Part shown: positions 34,680 to 43,405 of the stretch, one piece after another
Layout: every line of letters begins with the position of its first letter
Position numbering within the stretch: the stretch's first letter is position 1
DNA from: Ktedonobacteria bacterium
GTDB lineage: Bacteria; Chloroflexota; Ktedonobacteria; Ktedonobacterales; JACDGC01
Direction: 5' to 3'
NCBI GenBank assembly: GCA_027459785.1
Contig: DAIDGU010000008.1
Location: 59,767-123,766, forward strand
DNA: 64,000 bases
The notes under the pieces: generated by a model
The model's database searches: none
Told to the model about the DNA's origin: nothing
The model's input: the letters and a program-made list of their open reading frames with translations, nothing else
Program-made: the position numbers and the translations under genes

Positions 34680-34906
34680 GCCGGAGGAGGACTCCTTCGC
34701 GGAAATGGTTGATTCATCCTTCCGATCATACCCCACCTGAGCCGAGAATGGAATGGGGAAGATGTCACGACCGAGCCTTTGCAGCAGAGCAAGAAGCGAT
34801 CACACCACTGGGAACGCTCGCCCTCACCACGCCACCGCCCTGATCTTTTCTCGCCGCTGAACGGTGTCGGGAGCAAGTTGGGGATGCGGGCAAGATGTGG
34901 CGTGGG

Positions 34907-36106
34907 CTACTGGCGGAAGGGATCGAACTCGGCGCTCTCGCGCAGCCAGAGGGTCGAAGTTTCCAGCGGGTCGGGGGGCAGCACGGCGTCCGGGGCCAGG
35001 GGGCCGGTCTGGGGCAGCGGCTGCACGGTCGGCGCGATGGGCGCGGCTGCCGCTTGCAGCGCGGCCACCTCGGCGCGCAGGCGCGCGCGCAGCCATTCGG
35101 GATGGTGGTAGGACTCCTCGCGGATGCGGATGCGTTCGCCGGAGTTGCCGCGAATGGTGATCGTGCTATGGCTGCGCTCCATGCCCGGCACCACCACGGA
35201 GCGGCGGTCGATGCGGAAAAGGAGCATCACCAGGCCACGACCCAGGATGGCCGCCGCACCGCGTAGCCCCGTGCCGTGGTCGCGTTCCAGCGCGTACATC
35301 GCTGCCCAGGCGATCGTGCGGCTGAAGGTCGCGCGCCGGGTTTGCACGCCCGCACTGCTGACGGTGATGTGTTGGCGGAAAAAGATGATGCCCAGCGCCA
35401 CCAGGAACGCGACCACGCCCAGCCCCACCACCACGAGATCCGCGATGGCGATGCCGGGCAGGAACGCGAGCATCATGACGCCGCCAGCGATGCCGATCAC
35501 CATCAGCGCGCCATAGCTGTTGATCGTGCGGCGTAGATCCGCCGTCAGGTACATGGGCTGGTTGAGGTCGGTGATCGCGGCGGGCGGGATGGCGGGCGCA
35601 TCCAGATGGGCCAGCAGATCGCTGCGAAAGGCATCGAAGTCGCCGACGAGGTCTTGGCGCACTTGCAGGCGCGTCCCATTCGCCGCCCACAGCGCGAGCC
35701 AGCGATAGCGAATGCCATCCGTCAGCGTCGTCCACTCGCTGAGCCGCACCACGTCGCGCCACGGGATCACGTGTTGCCAGGAACCATGCACGAGCGCGAG
35801 ACCCTCGCTGCTGATGACGGCATGCACGGAGACGCGCAAGCTGTAATACAACGCGGCCCAGGCCAGCGCCACCCCGCCCGCGACGAACACCGCGCCATCG
35901 CCCAGGATAGGATGTTGCGCGTGCAGCGCGGCACGGATGGAGATGCCGGTCGCCAGGAAGATGCCGGCCAGCAACACCAGGACGACCCACCCGCCCCAAT
36001 CAGTCACGCGATAGGTGCGCGCGGCCACCGCGCCCGCCGTTCCCGCCGATGAGATCTGCACGTAGCGTTCCCTCCCCAAAGATGTGCCGAATGAATGCTC
36101 GTCCAT
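34907..36106 (-). CDS. Membrane protein with PH-like domains
   Basis: 399 residues from the ATG at 36106. Two pairs of transmembrane helices (VVLVLLAGIFLATGI/VAGGVALAWAALYY and ALMVIGIAGGVMMLA/LVVVGLGVVAFLVALGII) each precede a beta-rich segment resembling a bacterial PH (bPH2-like) domain: GLALVHGSWQHVIPWRDVVRL and GVQTRRATFSRTIAWAAMYAL. The C-terminus is Pro-rich. Function unknown; such proteins often sit in envelope stress or secretion contexts. Confidence 0.6.
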   Translation of the reverse strand: MDEHSFGTSLGRERYVQISSAGTAGAVAARTYRVTDWGGWVVLVLLAGIFLATGISIRAALHAQHPILGDGAVFVAGGVALAWAALYYSLRVSVHAVISSEGLALVHGSWQHVIPWRDVVRLSEWTTLTDGIRYRWLALWAANGTRLQVRQDLVGDFDAFRSDLLAHLDAPAIPPAAITDLNQPMYLTADLRRTINSYGALMVIGIAGGVMMLAFLPGIAIADLVVVGLGVVAFLVALGIIFFRQHITVSSAGVQTRRATFSRTIAWAAMYALERDHGTGLRGAAAILGRGLVMLLFRIDRRSVVVPGMERSHSTITIRGNSGERIRIREESYHHPEWLRARLRAEVAALQAAAAPIAPTVQPLPQTGPLAPDAVLPPDPLETSTLWLRESAEFDPFRQ

Positions 36107-36162
36107 CGTAACATAATCCGGGAGGGAACGGTAGACCAACGGGACATTTTACCCAGGCAGCC

Positions 36163-38718
36163 TTATTCTGCCCAGGTCGCCAGGCCCAGTTCGTTCGGGT
36201 CGGGCAGGGCCGGATGGTTGGGGCGCACGCGCACGCCATAGATCAGCGCGCCGTTGCGGCTGGGGGTGAAGCGCATGTGGTAGGTCTGGCGTCCGTCGCT
36301 GAGCGCCTCGCCCGGCTCCATCGCCAGCACCACCGGTTCGCGCAGCTTGCCGTTGTCGTCCTGGCCCCACACCAGTTCCACGGCCACGTCGCGCATCGTC
36401 AGACCGCCCAGGCGCACCGAGGCATGCACATCCACCGCCTGGTTTACCGCGATCTGCCCGTCGTGCGGCCCCTGGGCCGAGATCTGCACAGCGGGCCAGG
36501 CGGCGCGCACGCGCGCCTTCCACGCCGCAAGCTGGCGGGCCAGCGCGTAGTGGTCGGCGGTGACGGCCTGGCCCAACTGGGAGGCCGGCAGGTAGAGATC
36601 CTCTACATACTCCTTGACCATACGGCGCATGCTGAACTGCGGTGCCACGGTGCGGATCGCCTCCTTCATCACCTTCACCCAGGCGTGGGGAATGCCGTCG
36701 GGGCCGGCATCGAAGAAGGTCGGGATGATCTGGCGTTCCAGCACGGTATACAGCGAATCGGCGTCGGCATCGTTCTGCGTTTCGGGATTCAGGTATTCGC
36801 GCTCGTCGCCGATCTCCCAGCCGTTGTGGCTGTTGAAGCCCTCGGCCCACCAGCCATCCAGGATGCTGCAATTCGGCAGGCCGTTGAGCGAAGCTTTCTC
36901 GCCGCTGGTGCCGCTGGCCTCGTGCGGGCGAATGGGCGTATTCAGCCACAGGTCGCAGCCAGCGACGAGGTGCCGCGCCATATCCATGTCATACTCTTCC
37001 AGCAGCACCACCTTGCCCACGAACTCCGGTTCGCGCGTGAAATGCTCGATCTGGCGGATGAACGCCTGGCCGGGCTGGTCGGCGGGGTGCGCCTTGCCGG
37101 CGAAGACGATCTGCACCGGCTTGCCGGGGATGTTCAGCAGGCGGATCAAGCGGTCGCGGTCGCGGAAAAGCAGTGTCGCGCGTTTATAGGTGGCGAAGCG
37201 GCGCGCGAAGCCGATGGTCAAGGCATCTACATGCAGCAGGTCACGTCCACCGGGCAAGAGGCTCGCGCCTTCGCCCAGCCGCTCGTCCCGCGCGCGAATG
37301 CGCCGACGGGCATAGGCGATCAGATCTTCCTTCAGGCGGCGGTGCGTCGCCCAGAGTTCGCCATCGGGGATCGCCTCCAGCTTCGCCCAGGTGGCGGGAT
37401 CGTCCACCTGCTCCATCCAGTTCAAGCCCAGATAGCGGCTATAAAGATCGGCCAATGCCGGCGCGACCCAGGTGGGGGTATGCACGCCGTTGGTGATGGA
37501 TGTGATCGGCACCTGCTCGGCATCCAGTTCCGGCCACAGGAATTGCCACATCCGGCGCGACACATCACCGTGCAGCGCGGAGACGCCATTGCGCTTGGAT
37601 GATGTCTTCATCGCCAGCACCGTCATCGAGAAGCTCGGCCCCCAGGATTGATCCTGCCGGGCGAAGTTGAGGAACTGCTCGCGCGAGATGCCCAGGCGCG
37701 GCCAGTAGTCCGCGAAGTGGCTGGCGATCAGATCGAAGGCGAAGGCATCGTTGCCCGCCGGCACCGGGGTGTGCGTGGTGAAAACGCCGTTGCTGGCCAC
37801 GACCTCGCTGGCCTCGGCGAAGCTCATCCCCTCGCCTTCCACCAACTCGCGGATGCGTTCCAGCCCCAGGAAGGCGGCATGCCCCTCATTCATGTGCCAT
37901 ACCGCCGGCTTGATACCCAGCGCCCGCAGCGCCCGCACGCCGCCGATGCCCAGCACAACTTCCTGCGCGATACGCATATCCTGGTCGCCGCCATAGAGGC
38001 GCGCGGAAAGCACGCGGTCGCGCGGGTCGTTCTCCTCCACGTCGGTATCCATCAGATACAGCGGATTGCGCCCGATCTGGAATTGCCAGATGCGCGCGGC
38101 CACGCGCCGGCCATGCAGATCCACGCTGATCTTCGCCTCGCGGCCCTGGGGGTCGCGCGCCACCTCCGCCGGCAGATCGGCGAAGTTCAGGCGATCATAG
38201 ATCGCTTCCTGGTCGCCGGTGCGGGTGATGCGCTGGCGAAAGTAGCCCTGGGGATAGAGGAAGCCGACGCCGACGAAGGGTAGCCCCAGGTCGCTCGCCT
38301 CTTTGTTATGGTCGCCCGCCAGGATGCTGAGGCCGCCGGAATAGATCGGCAGCGACTCGTGCAGGCCGAATTCCGCCGAGAAATACGCGACGGGGCCAGG
38401 CATGACGTGGTCGTGCGCCTGCTCGTACCACGTCTGTGCCGCACCAGCCATATAGGCATCGAAGGCGGCGACGGTGGCATCATAGGCGGCGACGAAGGCG
38501 GCGTCATTGACCAGCGCCTGCAAGCGGCTGGGCCGCACCTCCGACAGCGTGCGGATGGCGTTATGGTTGGTCGCCGCCCACACCTGCGGATCGATGGCGC
38601 GATAGAGCGCCTGGGCCTGGGGGTGCCAGGTCCACCACAGGTTATAGGCCAGGGAATACAGCCGGGCCAGGCGCTCCGGCAGGGCGGGAAATACGGCCAT
38701 CCGGCCAACGATTTTCAC
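36163..38718 (-). CDS. glgP: Alpha-glucan (glycogen/maltodextrin) phosphorylase
   Basis: 851 residues from a GTG at 38718 with AAGGAG 9 nt upstream. An N-terminal DUF3417 domain (LYSLAYNLWWTWHPQAQALY) precedes the GT35 phosphorylase domain, as in the Thermotoga/actinobacterial AgpA-type enzyme. Visible: YFSAEFGLHESLPIYSGGLSILAGD, WHMNEGHAAF, NGVFTTHTPVPAGNDAF and the PLP-lysine region EASGTSGEKASLNG. It releases glucose-1-phosphate from alpha-1,4-glucans. A C-terminal beta-sandwich-like extension (residues about 745-851) follows. No other glycogen genes are adjacent. Confidence 0.94.
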   Translation of the reverse strand: MKIVGRMAVFPALPERLARLYSLAYNLWWTWHPQAQALYRAIDPQVWAATNHNAIRTLSEVRPSRLQALVNDAAFVAAYDATVAAFDAYMAGAAQTWYEQAHDHVMPGPVAYFSAEFGLHESLPIYSGGLSILAGDHNKEASDLGLPFVGVGFLYPQGYFRQRITRTGDQEAIYDRLNFADLPAEVARDPQGREAKISVDLHGRRVAARIWQFQIGRNPLYLMDTDVEENDPRDRVLSARLYGGDQDMRIAQEVVLGIGGVRALRALGIKPAVWHMNEGHAAFLGLERIRELVEGEGMSFAEASEVVASNGVFTTHTPVPAGNDAFAFDLIASHFADYWPRLGISREQFLNFARQDQSWGPSFSMTVLAMKTSSKRNGVSALHGDVSRRMWQFLWPELDAEQVPITSITNGVHTPTWVAPALADLYSRYLGLNWMEQVDDPATWAKLEAIPDGELWATHRRLKEDLIAYARRRIRARDERLGEGASLLPGGRDLLHVDALTIGFARRFATYKRATLLFRDRDRLIRLLNIPGKPVQIVFAGKAHPADQPGQAFIRQIEHFTREPEFVGKVVLLEEYDMDMARHLVAGCDLWLNTPIRPHEASGTSGEKASLNGLPNCSILDGWWAEGFNSHNGWEIGDEREYLNPETQNDADADSLYTVLERQIIPTFFDAGPDGIPHAWVKVMKEAIRTVAPQFSMRRMVKEYVEDLYLPASQLGQAVTADHYALARQLAAWKARVRAAWPAVQISAQGPHDGQIAVNQAVDVHASVRLGGLTMRDVAVELVWGQDDNGKLREPVVLAMEPGEALSDGRQTYHMRFTPSRNGALIYGVRVRPNHPALPDPNELGLATWAE

Positions 38719-39167
38719 GAGATCGAACTCCTTTGACGCATGCGGCGCGTGGGATGGCGGGCGGGCCGTCGTGGCCGGCCAAGGGCGGCGCACACGCACC
38801 GGCAATCCCCGCGTCTGCTCTGTAGGTATAACGATTCAGACGACGGGATCGCGTGCGGGAATGCACTCAATTATCCTGCTTCCCGGCAGCGGCGTCAACG
38901 CCTCCTCTGCATCCAGCATACCGGAGCGCCTGGCATGCCCCGCGCCACCGCTTTGCGCCACAATCCCCGCCGCCATTGTAACAGAACGACCGATATGCCG
39001 GACGGTATAGCCAGAATGGCAGCGTCTTCCGGTGCAGCTTTCTCAGATCCACCGAAAAAACCGCGCCGCCCACGTTTATTTTTGCGAATGACGCTCGTCC
39101 TGCTGGTTTGGAACGCGCTATGCGTTTATGCTCCACAAAGACAAGATCATTGCAAAGGAGCTTACAA
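38719..39167. other. Intergenic region between glgP and small membrane protein
   Basis: About 450 bp without a convincing gene. Open frames here have unlike codon use and no ribosome site. It must contain the glgP promoter on the minus strand and that of the small gene on the plus strand; I see no clear consensus for either. Confidence 0.4.
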
Positions 39168-39425
39168 ATGAACACAATCCATACACCACCCGATGCCTCG
39201 GCCAATCACCACCAGGCATCATTCCTCGCCGGCGTCGGTCTGACGGTACTCGCCTATGCCTGCTTGTTGGCGCTCATCTTGGATCTGCAAAATCCGCTCT
39301 ATCATGGGCAAGTCGAACTGCACCTGCTGGCATTCGCCGGCTGCGTCTTCGGCTTCGTGGGCTTACGGCTCGCGTCGCGCTGGCAGATGCTGCCCAAACT
39401 CGTGCGCCATCTCAAATCGGCATAA
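39168..39425 (+). CDS. Small two-helix membrane protein
   Basis: 85 residues, AAGGAG 8 nt before the ATG. Two membrane helices (FLAGVGLTVLAYACLLALILDL and LHLLAFAGCVFGFVGLRLA) are separated by a short loop, with a basic C-terminus. No family recognised. The strong ribosome site and hydrophobic pattern support it as a real gene. Confidence 0.6.
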   Translation: MNTIHTPPDASANHHQASFLAGVGLTVLAYACLLALILDLQNPLYHGQVELHLLAFAGCVFGFVGLRLASRWQMLPKLVRHLKSA

Positions 39426-39546
39426 TCCAGCGAGCGGGAAAGCTGGCATAGCTTTAGAAAAACCGCCTTGAAATGGATGTGCGGCACAAGCATGCCCCCA
39501 CGCCGCCGAAGCAACGCAGGGGCAAAGGCAAGGGCAGTTCCCAGCT

Positions 39547-40203
39547 TTATGGCTGGCACTCCCATTCGCGCCAGGAATAGCCGTCGCGCACGAAGATTTC
39601 ATGCGCCGCCTGGATGTTATCCCAGGCATTGTAGGGGCTGTCCTTGGCATAGGAAGTCGAGGCCCAGGTGGCATCGACGATCTGGAAAACACCCATCGCG
39701 TGACCCAGATAATGCCCGTTATAATAGACCGCCGTCTTGTTATAGGCGTTGGGCGCGAAGCCCGATTCACACCGCGCCACGGCCAGCGCGCTGCTGGCAT
39801 AACCCCCAAAGGTCTGCGAGATCATGCTTTGCACGCTGCCGCTGCCGGCAGGCGCGTTATTTGCCGGCGGGTTCGGCGCGACGGGCGTATGCGCTGTGCC
39901 ACCACAGGTGGCGAGCTGCATGCCCGGCATGATGCGGTTTGGATCGCTGCCGATGACACCTGTGTTCATCTGATACAGCGTCGTCCAGGCGATGCCCAGG
40001 CGCGCGGCGATCACGCTGAGCGTGTCACCGGATTGGACGATATATGTACAACTCGCGTTCGCGCTGAGCGGCACCAGGGCGACATGCGCCGTCTGTGGGG
40101 CCGCATGGGCGACCATAGGGGCGGCATGCGCGGCGGGCGCAGCAGAGAACGCGGCCAGCGCGGCGGTGAGCGTCGCGCCGAGATGGGTGATCAAATACTT
40201 CAT
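39547..40203 (-). CDS. Secreted LysM lysozyme-like peptidoglycan hydrolase
   Basis: 218 residues from the ATG at 40203. Signal peptide 1-27 (ends AAPAAHA), an Ala-rich linker, a LysM domain (about 53-99, TYIVQSGDTLSVIAARLGIA...RIMPGMQLA) and a C-terminal lysozyme/transglycosylase-like domain with the catalytic Glu in VARCESGF (E146), then NKTAVYYNGHYLGHAMGVFQ. It should cleave or remodel peptidoglycan outside the cell. Such genes are often under the c-di-AMP riboswitch, but I could not find that core upstream. Confidence 0.88.
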   Translation of the reverse strand: MKYLITHLGATLTAALAAFSAAPAAHAAPMVAHAAPQTAHVALVPLSANASCTYIVQSGDTLSVIAARLGIAWTTLYQMNTGVIGSDPNRIMPGMQLATCGGTAHTPVAPNPPANNAPAGSGSVQSMISQTFGGYASSALAVARCESGFAPNAYNKTAVYYNGHYLGHAMGVFQIVDATWASTSYAKDSPYNAWDNIQAAHEIFVRDGYSWREWECQP

Positions 40204-40608
40204 CGCTATCCTTCTTGTGCGAGTGATCGCGGATAGCCATGCGCTGCCGTCCCGCGCGGCCCAGAAAACGCGCACGGGAAGCCGGGAAACGATCGATTGT
40301 GTCGGCACACACCGACGATGTCAGCCACACGAATGCTATTCCCAACCCAGCACCACACAGCTACCAGCACTTTGTTTGCGGCGCTTCAGCGTTTGAGGGA
40401 AGCGCCCGCCCGCAGCGTTTGGCGATGGATGCGCTGCGTGAACGATCGTGCGAATCGTTCAATCAAAACAGCAGCTCCGCTCTCGCTTCGGAGAGCGGAG
40501 CCACTCGTCTTGTGGCTCACTGAGCATACCACAAGTTCGTGAAGAATCGCGTGTAAACTGGCTGACACATGCGGCGTGATCACATTGCCCGATCACATCG
40601 CATCACAA
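40204..40608. other. Intergenic region with two inverted repeats
   Basis: GAACGAT-CGTGCGA-ATCGTTC (about 40440-40460) and a strong hairpin GCTCCGCTCTC (40474-40484) with GAGAGCGGAGC (40491-40501). Both neighbours are on the minus strand, so the hairpins lie in the gap after the padR gene and before the LysM gene; the second may end padR transcription although no T-tract follows. No gene seen. Confidence 0.45.
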
Positions 40609-41496
40609 TCACACCATTTCTGGCGGCGGTTCCTTTGCGGTGGGATTGGGCTGCGAGCCATCCTGTTGCAAAAGTGCGCTCAACGCCTGGCGTGTCTGCG
40701 CGACAATTGACCGGATTTGCGTGAGTTTCGCGGGGTCGCCGCGCGCCGCGATCACAGCATCGCGCATCAGCCGCGCGACCTCGATACTGTCGCGTCCCAA
40801 TGCCTCTAATTCGGGGCTGGCGAATCCCCCAAATGGGCTATCGTGCTTATGCCGCCGGTGTGGCCCGCGCGGTCCAGGGCCATGCTCGTGCTCGTGTTCA
40901 TGGTCGCGCGGTCCATGGCCGTGTTCGCGCTCATGGTGGCCGGGACCATGTTCGCGGGGACCGGGGCCGGGCTGCTCGTGCTGCGCCTGGCGTTCTTGCA
41001 GGGCGGTGCGCCCGCCATCCGTGATGGTATAGACCTTTTTGCCATCGTCCGTCGCGCTCGTCACCCAGCCGCGATCCTCCATCAGTTGCAGGGTCGGGTA
41101 CACCGCGCCCGCGCTGGGGGTATAGAAGCCGCCCGCGCGCCCTTCCAGTTCCTTGATCATCTCGTAGCCGTGCTTGGGCCGCTCTTGCAGCAATTCCAGC
41201 AGCACGAACTTAAGGTCGCCACGGCCATACATGTTCGGGCCACGTCGCCCGCCGGGGCCGAATGCGCCCCAGAAGAACATGCGCGGGCCGAAGCTGGGCG
41301 GGGGGCCGAAGCCGCGCCGGGGGCCGAAGCCAGGCCGGGGGCCAAAATCGGGCGGGGGACCAAAGCCGAAGCTTTCGCTGAACGCGCGCCAGCCGCCGCG
41401 CCCGTGGTGCTGCGAGCCATGCTCGCTGTGTGGCCCACTGTGGGGGCCGCCGGCCCAGGCAAAGGCCGGGCCGTTCTCTTCATCGTTGTTGAACAT
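40609..41496 (-). CDS. PadR-family regulator with His-rich metal-binding segments
   Basis: 295 residues from the ATG at 41496 (AAGGAG upstream). The winged helix is at about 92-165: LKFVLLELLQERPKHGYEMIKELEGR, then FYTPSAGAVYPTLQLMEDRGWV. An N-terminal extension has His at 19, 23, 26, 30 and 31 plus FGPPP/FGPRP repeats, and a second His-rich run (173-218) has EHGPGHHEREHGHG and HEHEHEHG. E. coli YqjI, a nickel-responsive PadR protein, also has a His-rich N-terminus, so metal sensing is likely (inference). Upstream tandem GATATATC sites suggest autoregulation. Confidence 0.85.
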   Translation of the reverse strand: MFNNDEENGPAFAWAGGPHSGPHSEHGSQHHGRGGWRAFSESFGFGPPPDFGPRPGFGPRRGFGPPPSFGPRMFFWGAFGPGGRRGPNMYGRGDLKFVLLELLQERPKHGYEMIKELEGRAGGFYTPSAGAVYPTLQLMEDRGWVTSATDDGKKVYTITDGGRTALQERQAQHEQPGPGPREHGPGHHEREHGHGPRDHEHEHEHGPGPRGPHRRHKHDSPFGGFASPELEALGRDSIEVARLMRDAVIAARGDPAKLTQIRSIVAQTRQALSALLQQDGSQPNPTAKEPPPEMV

Positions 41497-41518
41497 TGGT
41501 AGGTTTCTCCTTCGTTGG

Positions 41519-41560
41519 CGATATACATCAAGATATATCGTTGTCATATAAAGATATATC
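41519..41560. promoter_or_regulatory. Tandem GATATATC operator of padR
   Basis: Palindromes GATATATC at 41532-41539 and 41553-41560 are 21 bp apart (two helical turns), with a weaker GATATACATC at 41520. They lie 24-64 bp upstream of the padR start, as expected for an autoregulatory PadR site. Confidence 0.6.
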
Positions 41561-41640
41561 TTATTCTCGCGCAAATGTCAAGGGTTTGATGCGCGAATGC
41601 GTAAAACTCGCGCAAAGAAGGGGGGAATGGCAGCGGTCTT

Positions 41641-41752
41641 ATACGCTTTCGGGGGATCGTAATGACAGACAGGAATGGCTGTCCTCCAGGGAGGGTTGAC
41701 AGACAGGAATGGCTGTCCTCCGGTATCCATACTAGTCATCCGCAAAGGGTAT
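41641..41752. repeat. MITE-like hairpin repeat, copy B
   Basis: Left end ATACGCTTTCGGG, right end CCGCAAAGGGTAT, with two GACAGACAGGAATGGCTGTC modules inside. The right end overlaps the last codons and stop of miaA. Confidence 0.7.
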
Positions 41753-42688
41753 CAGATGATGGCGGGCCAGCGCTAAGGCTTGCGCCGTCACGTCGGGCGC
41801 GGCGGGGTCCAACCAGCGGATGCGCGTGTCGGGCCGGAACCAGATCAGTTGTTTGCGGATGAAGCCGTGGGTGTCCCATTGCAGGCGCTGCACGGCGGCA
41901 GGCAACGTCATTTCGCCGCGCAGATACGCGCCGATCTGCGCATAGCCCAGGCTGGACAGCGCCGGCAGCGACCAAGCATAGCCGCGCGCCACCAGACGTT
42001 CGACCTCTGCCACCAGGCCCGCCGCCAGCATCGCCGCCACCCGCGCATCCGCCCACTGGTAGAGCCGCGCGCGGTCGGTATTCAGGCCGAGCATCAGCAG
42101 GTGATAGGGCGTGGGGTGGCGCTGTTGCTGCGCCGCGAAAGGCTGGCCCGTCGCCGTGACGACTTCCAGCGCGCGGATGACGCGCCGCACATTATTCGGC
42201 GGGATTTTCGCCGCCGCGTCCGCATCGCGCGCCGCCAATAGCGCGTGCAGCGCCGCCGGCCCCTCACGCGCCGCCAGCGCCTCCCACGCCGCCCGTTGCG
42301 CCGGGTCCGGGGCGACGCTGGGGATCGCCAGGCCGTCGAGGACGGCGCGCAGGTACAAGCCTGTGCCGCCGACGATCAAGGGCAGCTTACCGCGCGCGTG
42401 AATGTCCGCGATGGCCGCCGTAGCCAGGCGCTGGTAATCGGCCAGGGTAAACGCTTCGTCCGGCGCGACGACATCCAGCAGGTGATGAGGTATGCGCGCG
42501 CGCTCGGCGGGCGTCGGCTTGGCCGTGCCGATCTCCATCGCGCGGTAGATCTGGCGCGAATCGGCGCTGACGATCTCGCTGCCCAGCGCCTCGGCCAGCG
42601 CGATGCCCAGCGCCGTCTTGCCGCTGGCCGTCGGCCCCACGACGGCGATCAGCGGGATGCGGTTGGTGGTCTCGGCTACGTCATCCAT
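41732..42688 (-). CDS. miaA: tRNA dimethylallyltransferase
   Basis: 318 residues from the ATG at 42688. Adds a dimethylallyl group to A37 of tRNAs reading UNN codons. P-loop GPTASGKTALG, DSRQIYRAMEIGTAKPT, PHHLLDVV, GGTGLYLRA and the C-terminal tRNA-binding region SLGYAQIGAYLRGEMTLPAAVQRLQWDTHGFIRKQLIWF are all present. The final codons (IPFADD and stop) come from the right end of a MITE-like repeat. Normal length, so the insertion probably replaced a dispensable tail. Confidence 0.96.
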   Translation of the reverse strand: MDDVAETTNRIPLIAVVGPTASGKTALGIALAEALGSEIVSADSRQIYRAMEIGTAKPTPAERARIPHHLLDVVAPDEAFTLADYQRLATAAIADIHARGKLPLIVGGTGLYLRAVLDGLAIPSVAPDPAQRAAWEALAAREGPAALHALLAARDADAAAKIPPNNVRRVIRALEVVTATGQPFAAQQQRHPTPYHLLMLGLNTDRARLYQWADARVAAMLAAGLVAEVERLVARGYAWSLPALSSLGYAQIGAYLRGEMTLPAAVQRLQWDTHGFIRKQLIWFRPDTRIRWLDPAAPDVTAQALALARHHLIPFADD

Positions 42689-42714
42689 GTCCTCAGTATA
42701 ACATCGTGTGCGGC

Positions 42715-42746
42715 TTGACAAAACGACCATGAATCTATGGTATAGT
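42715..42746 (+). promoter_or_regulatory. Candidate promoter for small membrane protein
   Basis: Consensus TTGACA (42715-42720) followed by TATGGTATAGT; the -10 could be TATGGT (15-nt spacer) or TATAGT (20-nt), neither ideal. Reads toward the gene at 42855. Confidence 0.4.
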
Positions 42747-42854
42747 GATCCTGCGGATATGCGCCTGTTAAACCGTCTGGTGGCACGTATCTTGCGCGTA
42801 ATCCTCGTGGTCATCCTACATAAAACACCCCATCACAACACAGGAGGCTTTCTC

Positions 42855-43259
42855 ATGGTCACAGCGAGCGTTCAGTCCGTCAACCTGATCCCCTCCAACG
42901 GGGGATTCCTGGATCTGCTGTTCCACCACACGTACATGATCATCAACATCTTCGGGTTCTTCGACAAGTCCGGGGGATATAAGGTCACGTTGTCGGGCTT
43001 GATCGTGTTGCTGGTGGTGGCGCTGGCCGCCGCTGCGGTCGCCGAAAAGCTGGCGGGATCGAAGCCGGGCAAGAGCCTGGTCACCCCTGTGCTGCTCGCC
43101 CTGCTGGGCTCGTACATCTTCTCGCTCTACGTCTTGCTGCCGTTTGACGTAAAAATCGAGGGCGTGCGCATCATCGCGGCATTGCTCGGCGCGATCGTCT
43201 TCGGCGTCTTCTTTGTGCTGATCAATAAACAGGTCGCACCGAAGAAAGCGGCGGCATAA
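42855..43259 (+). CDS. Small membrane protein, GlsB/YeaQ-like C-terminus
   Basis: 134 residues from the ATG at 42855, with AGGAGG 7 nt upstream; longer upstream reading is not supported. Three hydrophobic segments: LIVLLVVALAAAAVAEKLAG, LVTPVLLALLGSYIFSLYVL and VRIIAALLGAIVFGVFFVLI. The last resembles the transglycosylase-associated (GlsB/YeaQ) family, linked to stress response. It is bounded by its own promoter and a terminator. Confidence 0.7.
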   Translation: MVTASVQSVNLIPSNGGFLDLLFHHTYMIINIFGFFDKSGGYKVTLSGLIVLLVVALAAAAVAEKLAGSKPGKSLVTPVLLALLGSYIFSLYVLLPFDVKIEGVRIIAALLGAIVFGVFFVLINKQVAPKKAAA

Positions 43260-43282
43260 GCACTCCCCGCGCTCAGCCAGCG

Positions 43283-43330
43283 GCCCCGTCCCACCAGAGA
43301 TACCATCTGGTTGTGGCGGGGTCGTTTTTT
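43283..43330 (+). terminator. Rho-independent terminator
   Basis: An inverted repeat, CCCCGTCCCACCAGA with TCTGGTTGTGGCGGGG (one bulge), is followed after TCG by six T (43325-43330). It lies 24 bp after the stop of the small membrane protein. Confidence 0.8.
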
Positions 43331-43405
43331 GCCCGATTTGAACCTTACGCCGTTCCCCGTTGGCTATAGTGATGACGGCAGCATGTGCCGCGCGAAGGAG
43401 GGGAC

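Noticed and set aside
38740..39171. 143-codon plus-strand frame after glgP
   Set aside because: Arg/His-rich, no ribosome site and no domain; its end overlaps the better-supported small membrane protein.
40204..40400. c-di-AMP (ydaO) riboswitch upstream of the LysM gene
   Set aside because: The gene type fits, but the conserved ydaO core sequences are not visible on the minus strand.
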